Below are positions 8,915 to 16,909 of a DNA stretch of 64,000 nucleotides, in pieces. The notes under the pieces are model-generated. The model was not told where the DNA came from, searched no databases, and saw nothing but the letters and a program-made list of their open reading frames with translations. The DNA lies in contig NZ_JAHHDX010000132.1 in the NCBI RefSeq assembly GCF_018619335.1, forward strand, positions 1 to 64,000, read 5' to 3'. Numbering within the stretch: the stretch's first letter is position 1; the number at the start of each line of letters is the position of its first letter. The stretch comes from Alteromonas sp. ALT199 (GTDB lineage: Bacteria > Pseudomonadota > Gammaproteobacteria > Enterobacterales > Alteromonadaceae). A program made the translations under genes and the position numbers.

Positions 8915-10144
8915 TTAGTGAAGAATACGTGTCTTTATTGTGCCGTCAATTTGTTGAAGCTCAGCTAGCGCTTCATAACCGCGGTCTTCTTTTACATCTA
9001 CTACTACATAACCAATTTCAGCGTTCGTTTGTAGGTATTGGGCTTCAATATTTATACCTTTCTCAGCAAACGCCTGGTTAATTTGAGTAAGAATACCTGG
9101 CTGGTTTCTGTGCACATGTAATAGGCGTGAACGGCCCGTATGTTCTGGTAACGATACTTCAGGGAAGTTAACCGCAGACAAGGTTGAACCATTATCGCTA
9201 TATTTTGCAAGTTTACCCGCTACTTCAATACCAATGTTTTCTTGCGCTTCTTGGGTGCTTCCGCCTACGTGAGGAGTAAGGATAACATTGTCGAAGGCGC
9301 GTAACGGCGATTCAAACTCTTCGGTATTAGACTTCGGCTCAACTGGGAATACATCAATTGCTGCTCCGTTAAGCTTGCCGCTTTCTAGCGCATTAGCTAG
9401 CGCATCGATATCAACAACTGTACCGCGCGATGCATTAATAAGAATGCTGCCTTTTTTCATTTGAGACAGCTCTTTTTCGCCAATCATATCTTGGGTTTGC
9501 TGCGTTTCTGGAACGTGAAGAGATACCACATCAGAGGTATTAAGAAGTTTTTCTAACGATTTTACTTGTGTAGAGTTACCTAATACCAGCTTGTCTTCAA
9601 TATCGAAGAACTGTACACGCATACCAAGGTGTTCGGCAAGGATACTTAGCTGAGTGCCGATATGGCCATAACCAATAATGCCCAGCGTCTTACCACGTGC
9701 TTCATATGAACCAACGGCTGTTTTTTCCCATTCACCGCGATGAGCCTTAGCATTTTTACTCGGCACCTGACGAAGAAGAAGGATAATTTGGCCAAGCACT
9801 AATTCAGCAACAGAGCGAGTATTAGAGAATGGGGCATTGAATACGGGAATACCACGACGTTGTGTGGCTTCTAAATTTACTTGGTTTGTACCAATACAGA
9901 AGCAGCCTATAGCCACTAGTTTTTGCGCAGCAGCAACAACCTTTTCAGTAATTTGTGTGCGCGAGCGAATACCTACAAAGTGGGCATCTTTAATCTTTTC
10001 AATTAACTCATCTTCAGGAAGAGAGGTCTTCAGAAATTCTATGTTGCTATACCCGTTACTTTTAAGCGTCTCCAAAGCACTTTGGTGAACACCTTCTAAC
10101 AACAAAATTCGGATTTTATCCTTCTCTAATGAAACTTTGCTCAT
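8915..10144 (-). CDS. serA: D-3-phosphoglycerate dehydrogenase
   Basis: It catalyses the first step of serine synthesis, oxidising 3-phosphoglycerate with NAD+. The reading frame extends further upstream, but MSKVSLEKDKIRILLLEGVH matches the E. coli start, so I use the ATG at 10144 (409 residues; E. coli has 410). The Rossmann motif GYGHIG, the NASRGTVVD segment with the catalytic arginine, and the HVGGST segment with the catalytic histidine are all present. A C-terminal ACT domain (about residues 335-409, from HRNQPGILTQIN) should give feedback control by serine. The upstream region of about 400 bases holds a possible MetJ operator. Serine also feeds the glycine cleavage and one-carbon genes further along. 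Confidence 0.97.
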   Translation of the reverse strand: MSKVSLEKDKIRILLLEGVHQSALETLKSNGYSNIEFLKTSLPEDELIEKIKDAHFVGIRSRTQITEKVVAAAQKLVAIGCFCIGTNQVNLEATQRRGIPVFNAPFSNTRSVAELVLGQIILLLRQVPSKNAKAHRGEWEKTAVGSYEARGKTLGIIGYGHIGTQLSILAEHLGMRVQFFDIEDKLVLGNSTQVKSLEKLLNTSDVVSLHVPETQQTQDMIGEKELSQMKKGSILINASRGTVVDIDALANALESGKLNGAAIDVFPVEPKSNTEEFESPLRAFDNVILTPHVGGSTQEAQENIGIEVAGKLAKYSDNGSTLSAVNFPEVSLPEHTGRSRLLHVHRNQPGILTQINQAFAEKGINIEAQYLQTNAEIGYVVVDVKEDRGYEALAELQQIDGTIKTRILH

Positions 10145-10392
10145 GAATTCGCTATCTCTCGCTGATGTAATTTGGTTCGCTGGAATAACCCGTATAAGCG
10201 CGCTTAACATTTAGGCAAAGGTACAAAACCGTAATGGCATCAAACCCTTGACGCAATGGTAAATTTTCGCTCAAGGTTATGTTGCTAATAAGCATTGTTG
10301 CTAACAAGCATTATAATCTTGCTGATGACCATAGCTATAAAGTTTTATGGTCTCAAACCGCTATGATATTTCGACATCTATCCTTCCTTTGA

Positions 10393-10408
10393 AGACATCT
10401 AGACGTCT
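10393..10408. promoter_or_regulatory. candidate MetJ operator (two tandem met boxes)
   Basis: AGACATCT is followed directly by AGACGTCT. The second is the exact consensus met box and the first differs by one base. Two adjacent 8-bp boxes are the minimal arrangement for cooperative MetJ binding. The site lies about 250 bases upstream of the serA start and about 135 bases downstream of rpiA, so serA is the likely target. MetJ itself is not in the window. Confidence 0.5.
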
Positions 10409-10457
10409 AAACGGAAATTAACAGAAAACGGGTAAAGTTAAAAGCTATTTTTGTATA

Positions 10458-10524
10458 GGTTTTCACCGTTGTTAGGTAATCGTTAAGCCAATAAACAGAA
10501 CTTAGCGATCTAGCGGTGAAAACC
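10458..10524. repeat. long inverted repeat between rpiA and serA
   Basis: The outer arms GGTTTTCACCG (10458-10468) and CGGTGAAAACC (10514-10524) are perfect over 11 bp. Inner arms ATCGTTAAG (10479-10487) and CTTAGCGAT (10501-10509) extend the stem with one G-U pair. No T run follows on either strand. It sits 20 bases after the rpiA stop, so it could be a factor-dependent terminator, an mRNA-stabilising structure or a leader element of serA. Confidence 0.5.
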
Positions 10525-10543
10525 GTTCCAGTATCAATATCTA

Positions 10544-11200
10544 TTACTTATAGGTGTCGACACCGCTCTCTGTCGCGCTAAGAACAACATCCGCTCCGCG
10601 CAGGGCGAAAATACCATTGGTTACTACGCCAGGTATATTATTAATTTGCTGCTCAAGCTCTCTAGGGTTAAGTATATCAAGGTTGTGCACATCTAAAATA
10701 ACGTTACCGTTATCTGTTACAACACCTTGTCTGTACTCAGGGTCGCCACCTAATTTTACCAGCTCGCGTGCTACAAAAGAGCGAGCCATTGGAATGACTT
10801 CTACGGGAAGAGGAAACGAACCTAATACAGGTACACGCTTGCTTTCATCCACAATACAAACAAAAGTAGTGGCAGCGCCAGCTACAATTTTCTCCCGGGT
10901 CAGGGCTGCACCGCCGCCTTTGATCATATGCTTGTGTTCAGTTACTTCATCCGCACCGTCAATATAAACTGAAAGATTGCTAACTTCATTAAGCTCGAAC
11001 ACTTCAATTCCTAAGGATTTTAGGCGCTCTGTGGATGCTTCTGAGCTTGAAACCGCACCTTCAATTTTGTGCTTAATCTTGCCCAGTTCTTCTATGAAAA
11101 AATTAACAGTAGAGCCCGTACCCACACCGACAATACTGTCTGCTTCAACATAGTCAATGGCTGCTTTGGCTACGGCTTGTTTCTTTGCGTTCTGATCCAT
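10544..11200 (-). CDS. rpiA: ribose-5-phosphate isomerase A
   Basis: It interconverts ribose 5-phosphate and ribulose 5-phosphate in the non-oxidative pentose phosphate pathway. At 218 residues it has the usual length. It shows the family phosphate-binding [12 protein letters not shown] near the N-terminus, then SSEAS, DGADEV and the [12 protein letters not shown] motif with the catalytic glutamate and lysine region. It lies between serA and fau, as in E. coli. Together with the nearby ribokinase and nucleoside hydrolase it can funnel salvaged ribose into central metabolism. Confidence 0.96.
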   Translation of the reverse strand: MDQNAKKQAVAKAAIDYVEADSIVGVGTGSTVNFFIEELGKIKHKIEGAVSSSEASTERLKSLGIEVFELNEVSNLSVYIDGADEVTEHKHMIKGGGAALTREKIVAGAATTFVCIVDESKRVPVLGSFPLPVEVIPMARSFVARELVKLGGDPEYRQGVVTDNGNVILDVHNLDILNPRELEQQINNIPGVVTNGIFALRGADVVLSATESGVDTYK

Positions 11201-11302
11201 GGTTACTCTCCAACTTTTTATACTTGCAAGTGTAACTTATAAGTGCACATGAACCCATAAGTTCATATGTTCAATTTTTTATAGTGACTATCACTATCAC
11301 TA

Positions 11303-11947
11303 TCATGAGTTAGAAAACAGAAGCGTGCGTGAAGGGGTCACGATTGCATCTAGTGGTACATCCCATGGTGCAACAGGGAGGGCATCAACTTCTTGCACAT
11401 CGTGAGCGATACCTACTAATTTAGGAGTATGCTGGTTTAAGGTCGGTTGAGCATTCAACTTGCGTTGGGTAAAGCTTAAGGTGCGATCGTAATAACCCCC
11501 GCCCATACCCAAGCGGTTTCCGCTTGTATCAAACCCAACTAGGGGCATGAGAATAACATCGCATTGTGTCACAGGTATGACGGCTTCACAGGACAACACA
11601 GGCTCTTCTATGTTGTATTTGTTATTAATTAACGGATAATCAGGGGTATAAGATAAAAAAAGCAAGTGCCCTTTGCATACAGGGTGTAGCACAGGCAATG
11701 CGAACTTTTTATGCGAGAGTTGCCAGGTTGATTCAATGTAATATTTTAAGTTTACCTCGCCATCGTTAACCAAGTATCCCGCTACGGTGTCACTGCTCTC
11801 GAGAAAGGGCAGGGTGTTTAGTTGAGTTGCGACGCGCTGTGCTGCGTATTCATGTGTTTCATCAGATAAACCGCGTCGTGCTTCACGAAGTTTCTTTCGT
11901 AGTAGCGCTCTAGCTTGCATCCTTTCTTGTGAAACACTTGACTGCAT
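11303..11947 (-). CDS. fau: 5-formyltetrahydrofolate cyclo-ligase
   Basis: It converts 5-formyl-THF to 5,10-methenyl-THF using ATP, rescuing a dead-end folate. The protein has 214 residues, and the signature GFDTSGNRLGMGGGYYDRTL lies near the C-terminal third. In E. coli this gene (ygfA) is directly downstream of 6S RNA. Here its upstream neighbour, 45 bases away, is a histidine kinase gene, while 6S RNA is 3.6 kb away. The overlapping plus-strand reading frame at 11950-12189 is a shadow. Confidence 0.94.
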   Translation of the reverse strand: MQSSVSQERMQARALLRKKLREARRGLSDETHEYAAQRVATQLNTLPFLESSDTVAGYLVNDGEVNLKYYIESTWQLSHKKFALPVLHPVCKGHLLFLSYTPDYPLINNKYNIEEPVLSCEAVIPVTQCDVILMPLVGFDTSGNRLGMGGGYYDRTLSFTQRKLNAQPTLNQHTPKLVGIAHDVQEVDALPVAPWDVPLDAIVTPSRTLLFSNS

Positions 11948-11992
11948 AATTGACGACCTTGCTTTTACGAATAGAAAAACGAGTTTTTTCCA

Positions 11993-13609
11993 CTATCCTA
12001 AATAGTGATTCAGCACACGAACCAATTCACTATTATCTATGGGTTTGGTTAGCACGTCATCAAGACCTCGCTCTCGCAAATACTCTGACTCAGTTATCAC
12101 GTCAGCCGTTAGTGCAACAATCGGTAAATTCGGCTTATATACTTTTATCTGAGTCGTTGCTTCATCGCCTTGAATACCCGGTAAGTTAAGGTCCATGAGT
12201 ACTAGGTCAACGGGGTTAGACTTCGCATATTCAACCCCTTCTTCACCTGTGCTTACCACAGAAAGCGACAGACCCAATTTTTCAAACAAGGTCTGGATAA
12301 CCACTTGGTTTATATAATGGTCTTCAACCACTAACACATTCGCAGATTTATCAATGTTAACTTGTGCTACAAAGCTTTGTGGTTGTGCCTCAACGAATTG
12401 GTTCGCACTTAGCGCATCGGCGGGCAAGGTAACGCTTATGCGGGTACCGTGATTTAATTTACTGCTCACTTTAATCGTCCCATCCATAAGCTCGATAAGA
12501 CGCCTAGATATATTTAAACCTAAGCCAGTTCCACTAATCGCTTGAGCGTTTTTCATTCGTTCGAAAGGTTCAAAGAGTCGCTTTTGGTCGTTATCACTTA
12601 TACCAATACCTTCGTCAATGACATTGAATATCACTTTCCCGTTTTTGTATTTAACTTGTGCTTTTACGGACTTATCTTTATTGGTAAATTTAATCGCGTT
12701 AGACAATAAATTAAGTGCAACCTGTCCAAACTTGGTGTCGTCAAAAAATAACGAGTCGGGCACCGATTTATCAATGGTGGTGGAAAATACAATACCGCTG
12801 TCTTCGGCGCGAATCTTAGTTAACGAAAACAGATGTGTGAAGAAGTCGCTCGTATTCACTGCTCGAGCCATTACGCGCATTTTTCCGGCTTCTATTTGCT
12901 TGATATCTAATACCGAATTTACAATCTCTAGCAGCCTTTCGCCGCTTTGGCTTACATGTGAAAGCGGGGTGGTAAAAGACGGGGGTAATTCTAACTTTTG
13001 AGCTTCGCCTTCAAGAAGATGGCTGAACGTGTTTATAGCGTTAAGCGGTGTTCTAATTTCATGGCTAACGTAGGATAGAAAGTCAGACTTAAATTGGCTA
13101 GTGCGTTCAAGCTCTCGGTTCTTACGCTTTAGCTCTAAATGCGCTACAACTGATTTGCTCAATGTCTGCAAGGATGTTCTTTGTGTTTCAGTAAGCGTTT
13201 TCGGTTTACTGTCAATGGCGCAAAGTGTTCCAATCGCATGACCTGAAGGAGTAATGAGTGGCGCGCCCGCATAAAAGCGTATATCCGGCGAACCCGTTAC
13301 TAAAGGGTTGTCATGAAATCGCGGGTCTAACGTGGCGTTAGAGATTTCAAACACTTCTTCTTGCAAAATGGCGTGGGAGCAAAAGGCTATTTCACGTGCA
13401 GTTTCTTCTGCATCTACTCCAACGCGAGACTTGAACCATTGTCTGTCAGGGTCAATAAGACTAATAAGTGCAATGGGGGTTTCGCATATTTGAGAAGCTA
13501 ACGTGGTGAGGTCATCAAAAAGCTGCTCTGCTTCAGTATCGAGAACATCGTAACTGAGTAGCTCGGCAAGACGTTCATCTTCATTTTCTGGGAGTGCAGC
13601 TGCTTCCAT
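11993..13609 (-). CDS. GAF-domain hybrid sensor histidine kinase
   Basis: A soluble hybrid kinase of 538 residues without membrane segments. A GAF domain covers about residues 22-160 and ends in the usual GTLCAIDSKP. HisKA carries the phospho-accepting His183 in SHEIRTPLN. The HATPase domain (about 290-398) shows LLSNAIKFTN, DEGIGIS and GTGLGLNISRRL. A C-terminal receiver domain (about 423-537) has Asp473 in LMDLNLPG and Lys522. No response regulator gene is adjacent, so phosphate probably passes onward through a phosphotransfer protein or the receiver acts internally. The input signal is unknown. It is inserted between the normally linked fau and 6S RNA genes. Confidence 0.92.
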   Translation of the reverse strand: MEAAALPENEDERLAELLSYDVLDTEAEQLFDDLTTLASQICETPIALISLIDPDRQWFKSRVGVDAEETAREIAFCSHAILQEEVFEISNATLDPRFHDNPLVTGSPDIRFYAGAPLITPSGHAIGTLCAIDSKPKTLTETQRTSLQTLSKSVVAHLELKRKNRELERTSQFKSDFLSYVSHEIRTPLNAINTFSHLLEGEAQKLELPPSFTTPLSHVSQSGERLLEIVNSVLDIKQIEAGKMRVMARAVNTSDFFTHLFSLTKIRAEDSGIVFSTTIDKSVPDSLFFDDTKFGQVALNLLSNAIKFTNKDKSVKAQVKYKNGKVIFNVIDEGIGISDNDQKRLFEPFERMKNAQAISGTGLGLNISRRLIELMDGTIKVSSKLNHGTRISVTLPADALSANQFVEAQPQSFVAQVNIDKSANVLVVEDHYINQVVIQTLFEKLGLSLSVVSTGEEGVEYAKSNPVDLVLMDLNLPGIQGDEATTQIKVYKPNLPIVALTADVITESEYLRERGLDDVLTKPIDNSELVRVLNHYLG

Positions 13610-13631
13610 TTATAAAACCTAACGCTGAAAT

Positions 13632-13661
13632 AAAAAAGGGATTGTTTATTAACAATCCCTT
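13632..13661 (-). terminator. terminator of the nucleoside salvage genes
   Basis: AAGGGATTGTT and AACAATCCCTT form an 11-bp stem with a TATT loop. Read on the minus strand it ends in six Ts. It lies just after the nucleoside hydrolase stop, so the histidine kinase gene downstream needs its own promoter. Confidence 0.88.
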
Positions 13662-13668
13662 AAACATA

Positions 13669-14610
13669 TCACAGAGCGTAGGTGTCTATGAATAGTTGTT
13701 CCAGCTTTTTGTGGTCAACTTTGGTTGCCACTTTAATGGTATTTGCTTCGTTCCAAAGTGGGCTAGGTGTAGTGCCTGTTGGTGCAACCACTGTTTGGCC
13801 CCTGTCCAACGTGCCTGTACCAACGCGAGCGTGACCTTCAGTCAGTTCGAATAGCTCTGGGTGGCGAAGGTGAGCAATTGGGAATGCATCGTGGAAGAAA
13901 CATACACGGTCTTCACGGTTTTGCGAGTAAAAGTCCATGTAGAACTGAGCACTTTCTTTTACAAAGCCACCAAGTGTATTGTTTTTCTCTTCAAGCTTTT
14001 CAACAAACTCCGGTGAGAACGGCGTGAAGTTTGTCACGTCCAAACCAAACATAGTCAGTTCCCAATCGGCAGCGAATACGATTTCCGCTGCGTGGGCGTC
14101 GTTCCAAATGTTGGCTTCTGCTACAGGTGTAACGTTGCCAGGTACAAACGCTGCTCCACCCATAATACTAACGCCTTTAACCAGCTTAGGTAGCTCAGGT
14201 TCAAGACGAAGAGCTAGGGCTAAGTTACCCAATGGACCAATTGCCACTAACGTTATTTCACCTGGGTACTTACGCGCCATGTCTACAATAAACTGGGCAG
14301 AGCTGCGTGGGTCTAACTCTGTTTTAGGTGCTTCAGGTTTAATGTGACCAAAACCGTGCTCGCCGTGAACAAAGTGAGCATACGTAGACTCAGGACCTAC
14401 CCATGGCATACCTACACCTTTGGTTACAGGAATATCTTTTCCTGCAATTTCACAGAGAGTTAACGCATTTTGCGCTGCCATTGTTACCGGTACGTTTCCA
14501 TAAACAGTGGTTAAACCAAGTACTTCAATGTCTGGAGACTGAAAAGCGAAAAAAATCGCCATTGCATCATCAATCCCCGGATCTGTATCTAATATGATCT
14601 TATGTGCCAT
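13669..14610 (-). CDS. inosine-uridine preferring nucleoside hydrolase family protein
   Basis: It cleaves the N-glycosidic bond of ribonucleosides to release base and ribose. It has 313 residues, the usual length. The calcium-binding signature DTDPGIDDAMA is at the N-terminus, and the conserved TTVYGN, VAIGPLGNLA, MGGA and FHDAFPIAHL segments follow. The ribokinase gene lies 22 bases upstream in the same direction, so released ribose can be phosphorylated at once. Substrate preference (purine or pyrimidine) cannot be settled by reading. Confidence 0.92.
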   Translation of the reverse strand: MAHKIILDTDPGIDDAMAIFFAFQSPDIEVLGLTTVYGNVPVTMAAQNALTLCEIAGKDIPVTKGVGMPWVGPESTYAHFVHGEHGFGHIKPEAPKTELDPRSSAQFIVDMARKYPGEITLVAIGPLGNLALALRLEPELPKLVKGVSIMGGAAFVPGNVTPVAEANIWNDAHAAEIVFAADWELTMFGLDVTNFTPFSPEFVEKLEEKNNTLGGFVKESAQFYMDFYSQNREDRVCFFHDAFPIAHLRHPELFELTEGHARVGTGTLDRGQTVVAPTGTTPSPLWNEANTIKVATKVDHKKLEQLFIDTYAL

Positions 14611-14632
14611 TAAATTTTCTCAGTGCGTCTTG

Positions 14633-15529
14633 CTAGTTGGCGTGTTTCGCTAAGAAACGATCCACTTCTTTTTGTGTTGGAATACTCTGTGCTGCACCTT
14701 CACGAGTTACTGCAATCGCTGAGGCGGCACAGCCACGACGCAACGCTTGTTTTGCATCTGTGTGGTTGCTGTATGCAGATAAAAAATAACCGATAAAGGT
14801 ATCGCCTGCTGCAGTTGTATCAACTGCATCTACAGAAAAAGCGTTTACTTCTATTACTTCGTCTTTACGCAGCATCATTACGCCTGCTTTACCCAGTGTA
14901 ATAATAACTTCGCAGTGTGACCATTGTTCTTTGAACACTGTCACAATATCTTCAAATTCTTCTTTGCCAGTTATGGCTGCTGCTTCTGTTTCATTTACTA
15001 TAAGTAAATCAACACAGTCCAGCGGAAGCTGTTTAACCGACTCGCTCATAGGGGCTGGATTAAAAGCAACTTTTAGCTGTTTTTCTTTCGCTTGGCGAAG
15101 TACTTCTTCAATGCTGCTGGTTTCGTTTTGGGTTAGTACCCAGTCTGAAGGGCGAGTATCGTCTAGCGCTTGCATAACCGTTTTGGCTGTAATGGTTTGG
15201 TTAGCACCACCAAAAAGCACAATGGCGTTTTCGCCGCTAGGCGTAACTTGAATGATAGCGTGACCAGAAGGGACTTCTGAACACTTAACACCACGGCAAT
15301 CTACCCCTTTTTTAATAAGGGCTTGTTTGAAAGAGGCGTCGTTTTCGTGAATGCTGCCGACGTGTCGTACGTCTGCACCTGCTTGCGCTAAAGCAATCGA
15401 CTGGTTTGCACCCTTACCACCTAGTAAAGTTTGGTAATGGGTTGAGGCCAACGTTTCCCCAGGTTGTACAAAGTGGTCTACCTGATAAACGTGGTCAATA
15501 TTTATAGAGCCAAAATTTATTATTGCCAT
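14633..15529 (-). CDS. rbsK: ribokinase
   Basis: A PfkB-family sugar kinase of 298 residues that phosphorylates ribose to ribose 5-phosphate. The N-terminal PfkB signature appears as LLGGKGANQSIALAQAGADV, and the C-terminal signature with the catalytic aspartate is DTTAAGDTFIGYF. The substrate-binding segment begins NFGSINIDHVYQVD. Its partner downstream is a nucleoside hydrolase, and no ribose transporter is nearby, so the ribose source is probably nucleosides. The start codon lies about 20 bases downstream of the 6S RNA 3' end, so read-through from the ssrS promoter is possible. Confidence 0.9.
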   Translation of the reverse strand: MAIINFGSINIDHVYQVDHFVQPGETLASTHYQTLLGGKGANQSIALAQAGADVRHVGSIHENDASFKQALIKKGVDCRGVKCSEVPSGHAIIQVTPSGENAIVLFGGANQTITAKTVMQALDDTRPSDWVLTQNETSSIEEVLRQAKEKQLKVAFNPAPMSESVKQLPLDCVDLLIVNETEAAAITGKEEFEDIVTVFKEQWSHCEVIITLGKAGVMMLRKDEVIEVNAFSVDAVDTTAAGDTFIGYFLSAYSNHTDAKQALRRGCAASAIAVTREGAAQSIPTQKEVDRFLAKHAN

Positions 15530-15549
15530 TTCTTCTTCCGTCGAAAGAG

Positions 15550-15733
15550 GGCGCTTCCCAGAATGCCGCTGTTCATGTTTCGCCCGTGAACCGAAAAGTT
15601 CAGGGCGGAAGTATCACAATTGCCGTAGGCTTCTCGATACGCGTCGAGCTTGCACAATAGCAGCTGTTTCAACTTCCTAGGTTTAAAGCATCGGCCAGGG
15701 ACATGAATGAACTAGCAAACATCCCAGGAAACA
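15550..15733 (-). ncRNA. ssrS: 6S RNA
   Basis: Read on the minus strand, this stretch has the conserved 6S parts in order. The 5' closing arm is TTTCCTGGGATGTTTGCTAG. The mid block GGAAGTTGAAACAGCTGC is followed by CGACGCGTATCGAGAAGCC, and then by a CGCCC/GGGCG hairpin. The 3' arm is ACAGCGGCATTCTGGGAAGC, and it pairs back to the 5' arm. The length of about 184 nt fits. 6S RNA binds sigma70 RNA polymerase in stationary phase. The ends are placed by analogy with E. coli and may be off by several bases. Its neighbour here is ribokinase, not fau. Confidence 0.88.
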
Positions 15734-16267
15734 TTGTTGTTGTATTAACGCAACAGGGTATAACAAACGCAAGATCCAGTGAAGAGGATCACATAAAGCG
15801 CTTTATAACTATTTTGCGTGGTGAATATAAATGCGGTAAAAAAATACTATTTTCTTGACCAATTGGTCAGCAATTATACACGCATATACGATAAGCTCAA
15901 TAACAACCAAACAGCAAATTCAGGCTCTTATAAACTTACAAGTCGTTGAGTTAGTGTTGCGAGAGGAATTCCGTATCCAACGAATATGATCTTAGATGAA
16001 TTATGCCTCCGTTGCTAGCCATAGAAACATGTATTTTATTAATTTAGGGTCAATCAATGGTTGTTTGAACAGTCAGTAATCAATGCTTACGCTTGTTGTA
16101 TAAAGTATAAACTCCGCAAATAAATAACTGTGTAAACACTGCGCGGTAAATTGGCAAAAGTGGGCTTTGTATATTGATTTTTGCTAGTATTAACGCCATC
16201 ACGGAGTAACGGCCGAATCAAAAAGGGCTGTAAAATCTCAACTCATCTTAAATAAAGAGAACGAATC
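15734..16267. other. gene-free region between 6S RNA and ygfB-like gene; zapA missing
   Basis: In E. coli, zapA lies between ssrS and ygfB. I find no zapA-sized reading frame in this 534-base stretch on either strand. It must hold the 6S RNA promoter on the minus strand and the ygfB-pepP-ubi promoter on the plus strand. It also contains the palindrome listed separately. I see nothing else. Confidence 0.6.
15856..15869. promoter_or_regulatory. perfect 14-bp palindrome, candidate operator
   Basis: TGACCAATTGGTCA is a perfect palindrome preceded by an A/T-rich tract, about 125 bases upstream of the 6S RNA 5' end. The shape resembles operators of TetR- or LysR-like regulators. No matching regulator is adjacent, so its owner is unknown. 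Confidence 0.4.
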
Positions 16268-16834
16268 GTGGAAAAACAGCTCGATTACGATAGCGTAACT
16301 AATAAATTGTCACAGCAAGGTATCATTGTAGATGCGGCAGAAGTGCACGGTATTCTTACGGGAATGCTTTGTGGTGGCATGTCACTGACCGACCAGAAGT
16401 GGCTTGAAGCCCTTAGCGAAACCATCAACCAAGGTGATGCTTTTAGTGATCAAATTCAACACCTCCTCAATACGCTTTTCAACCAAACCTGTCAGCAGTT
16501 ATTAGAGCCTGAATTTGCGCTTAGCTTGCTGCTTCCTGAAGACCAAGCGCCTATCAACGACCGCGGCGCTGCGCTTATCAACTGGGTGCAGGGATTTATG
16601 CTTGGCTTTGGCTTACATCAGCAAGATTTAGTTCAATGTTCTGACGACGTAAAAGAAGCCCTTGAAGATTTCTCGGATATCTCTCGCATGGAAGAGCCGA
16701 TGGATGCTGACGAAGAATCTGAAAAAGCACTCTTTGAGGTTGAAGAATATGTAAAAATCTCAGCTATTTTGTGCTTCAGTGAACTTGGTCAATCACTTCT
16801 TGATGATCAACAAGACACGCCATCCGTACACTAG
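16268..16834 (+). CDS. ygfB: UPF0149 (YgfB/YecA-type) protein
   Basis: A 188-residue acidic protein of the UPF0149 family with the typical beginning VDAAEVHGILTGMLCGG and the later VQGFMLGFGL. I use the GTG at 16268, which follows AAGAGA and gives the expected N-terminus. It heads the cluster with pepP, ubiH and ubiI, the same order as in E. coli, with 75 bases to pepP. The family lacks an established enzymatic activity. Work on YgfB homologues links it to gene regulation, but that need not hold here. Confidence 0.9.
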   Translation: MEKQLDYDSVTNKLSQQGIIVDAAEVHGILTGMLCGGMSLTDQKWLEALSETINQGDAFSDQIQHLLNTLFNQTCQQLLEPEFALSLLLPEDQAPINDRGAALINWVQGFMLGFGLHQQDLVQCSDDVKEALEDFSDISRMEEPMDADEESEKALFEVEEYVKISAILCFSELGQSLLDDQQDTPSVH

Positions 16835-16909
16835 TACTTAAGGAAAGTTAAAAGTAGCAGCTGTTTAACCGGCTTACTTTACAGTGAATTAGTTAGGGTT
16901 TTCTAGTTT

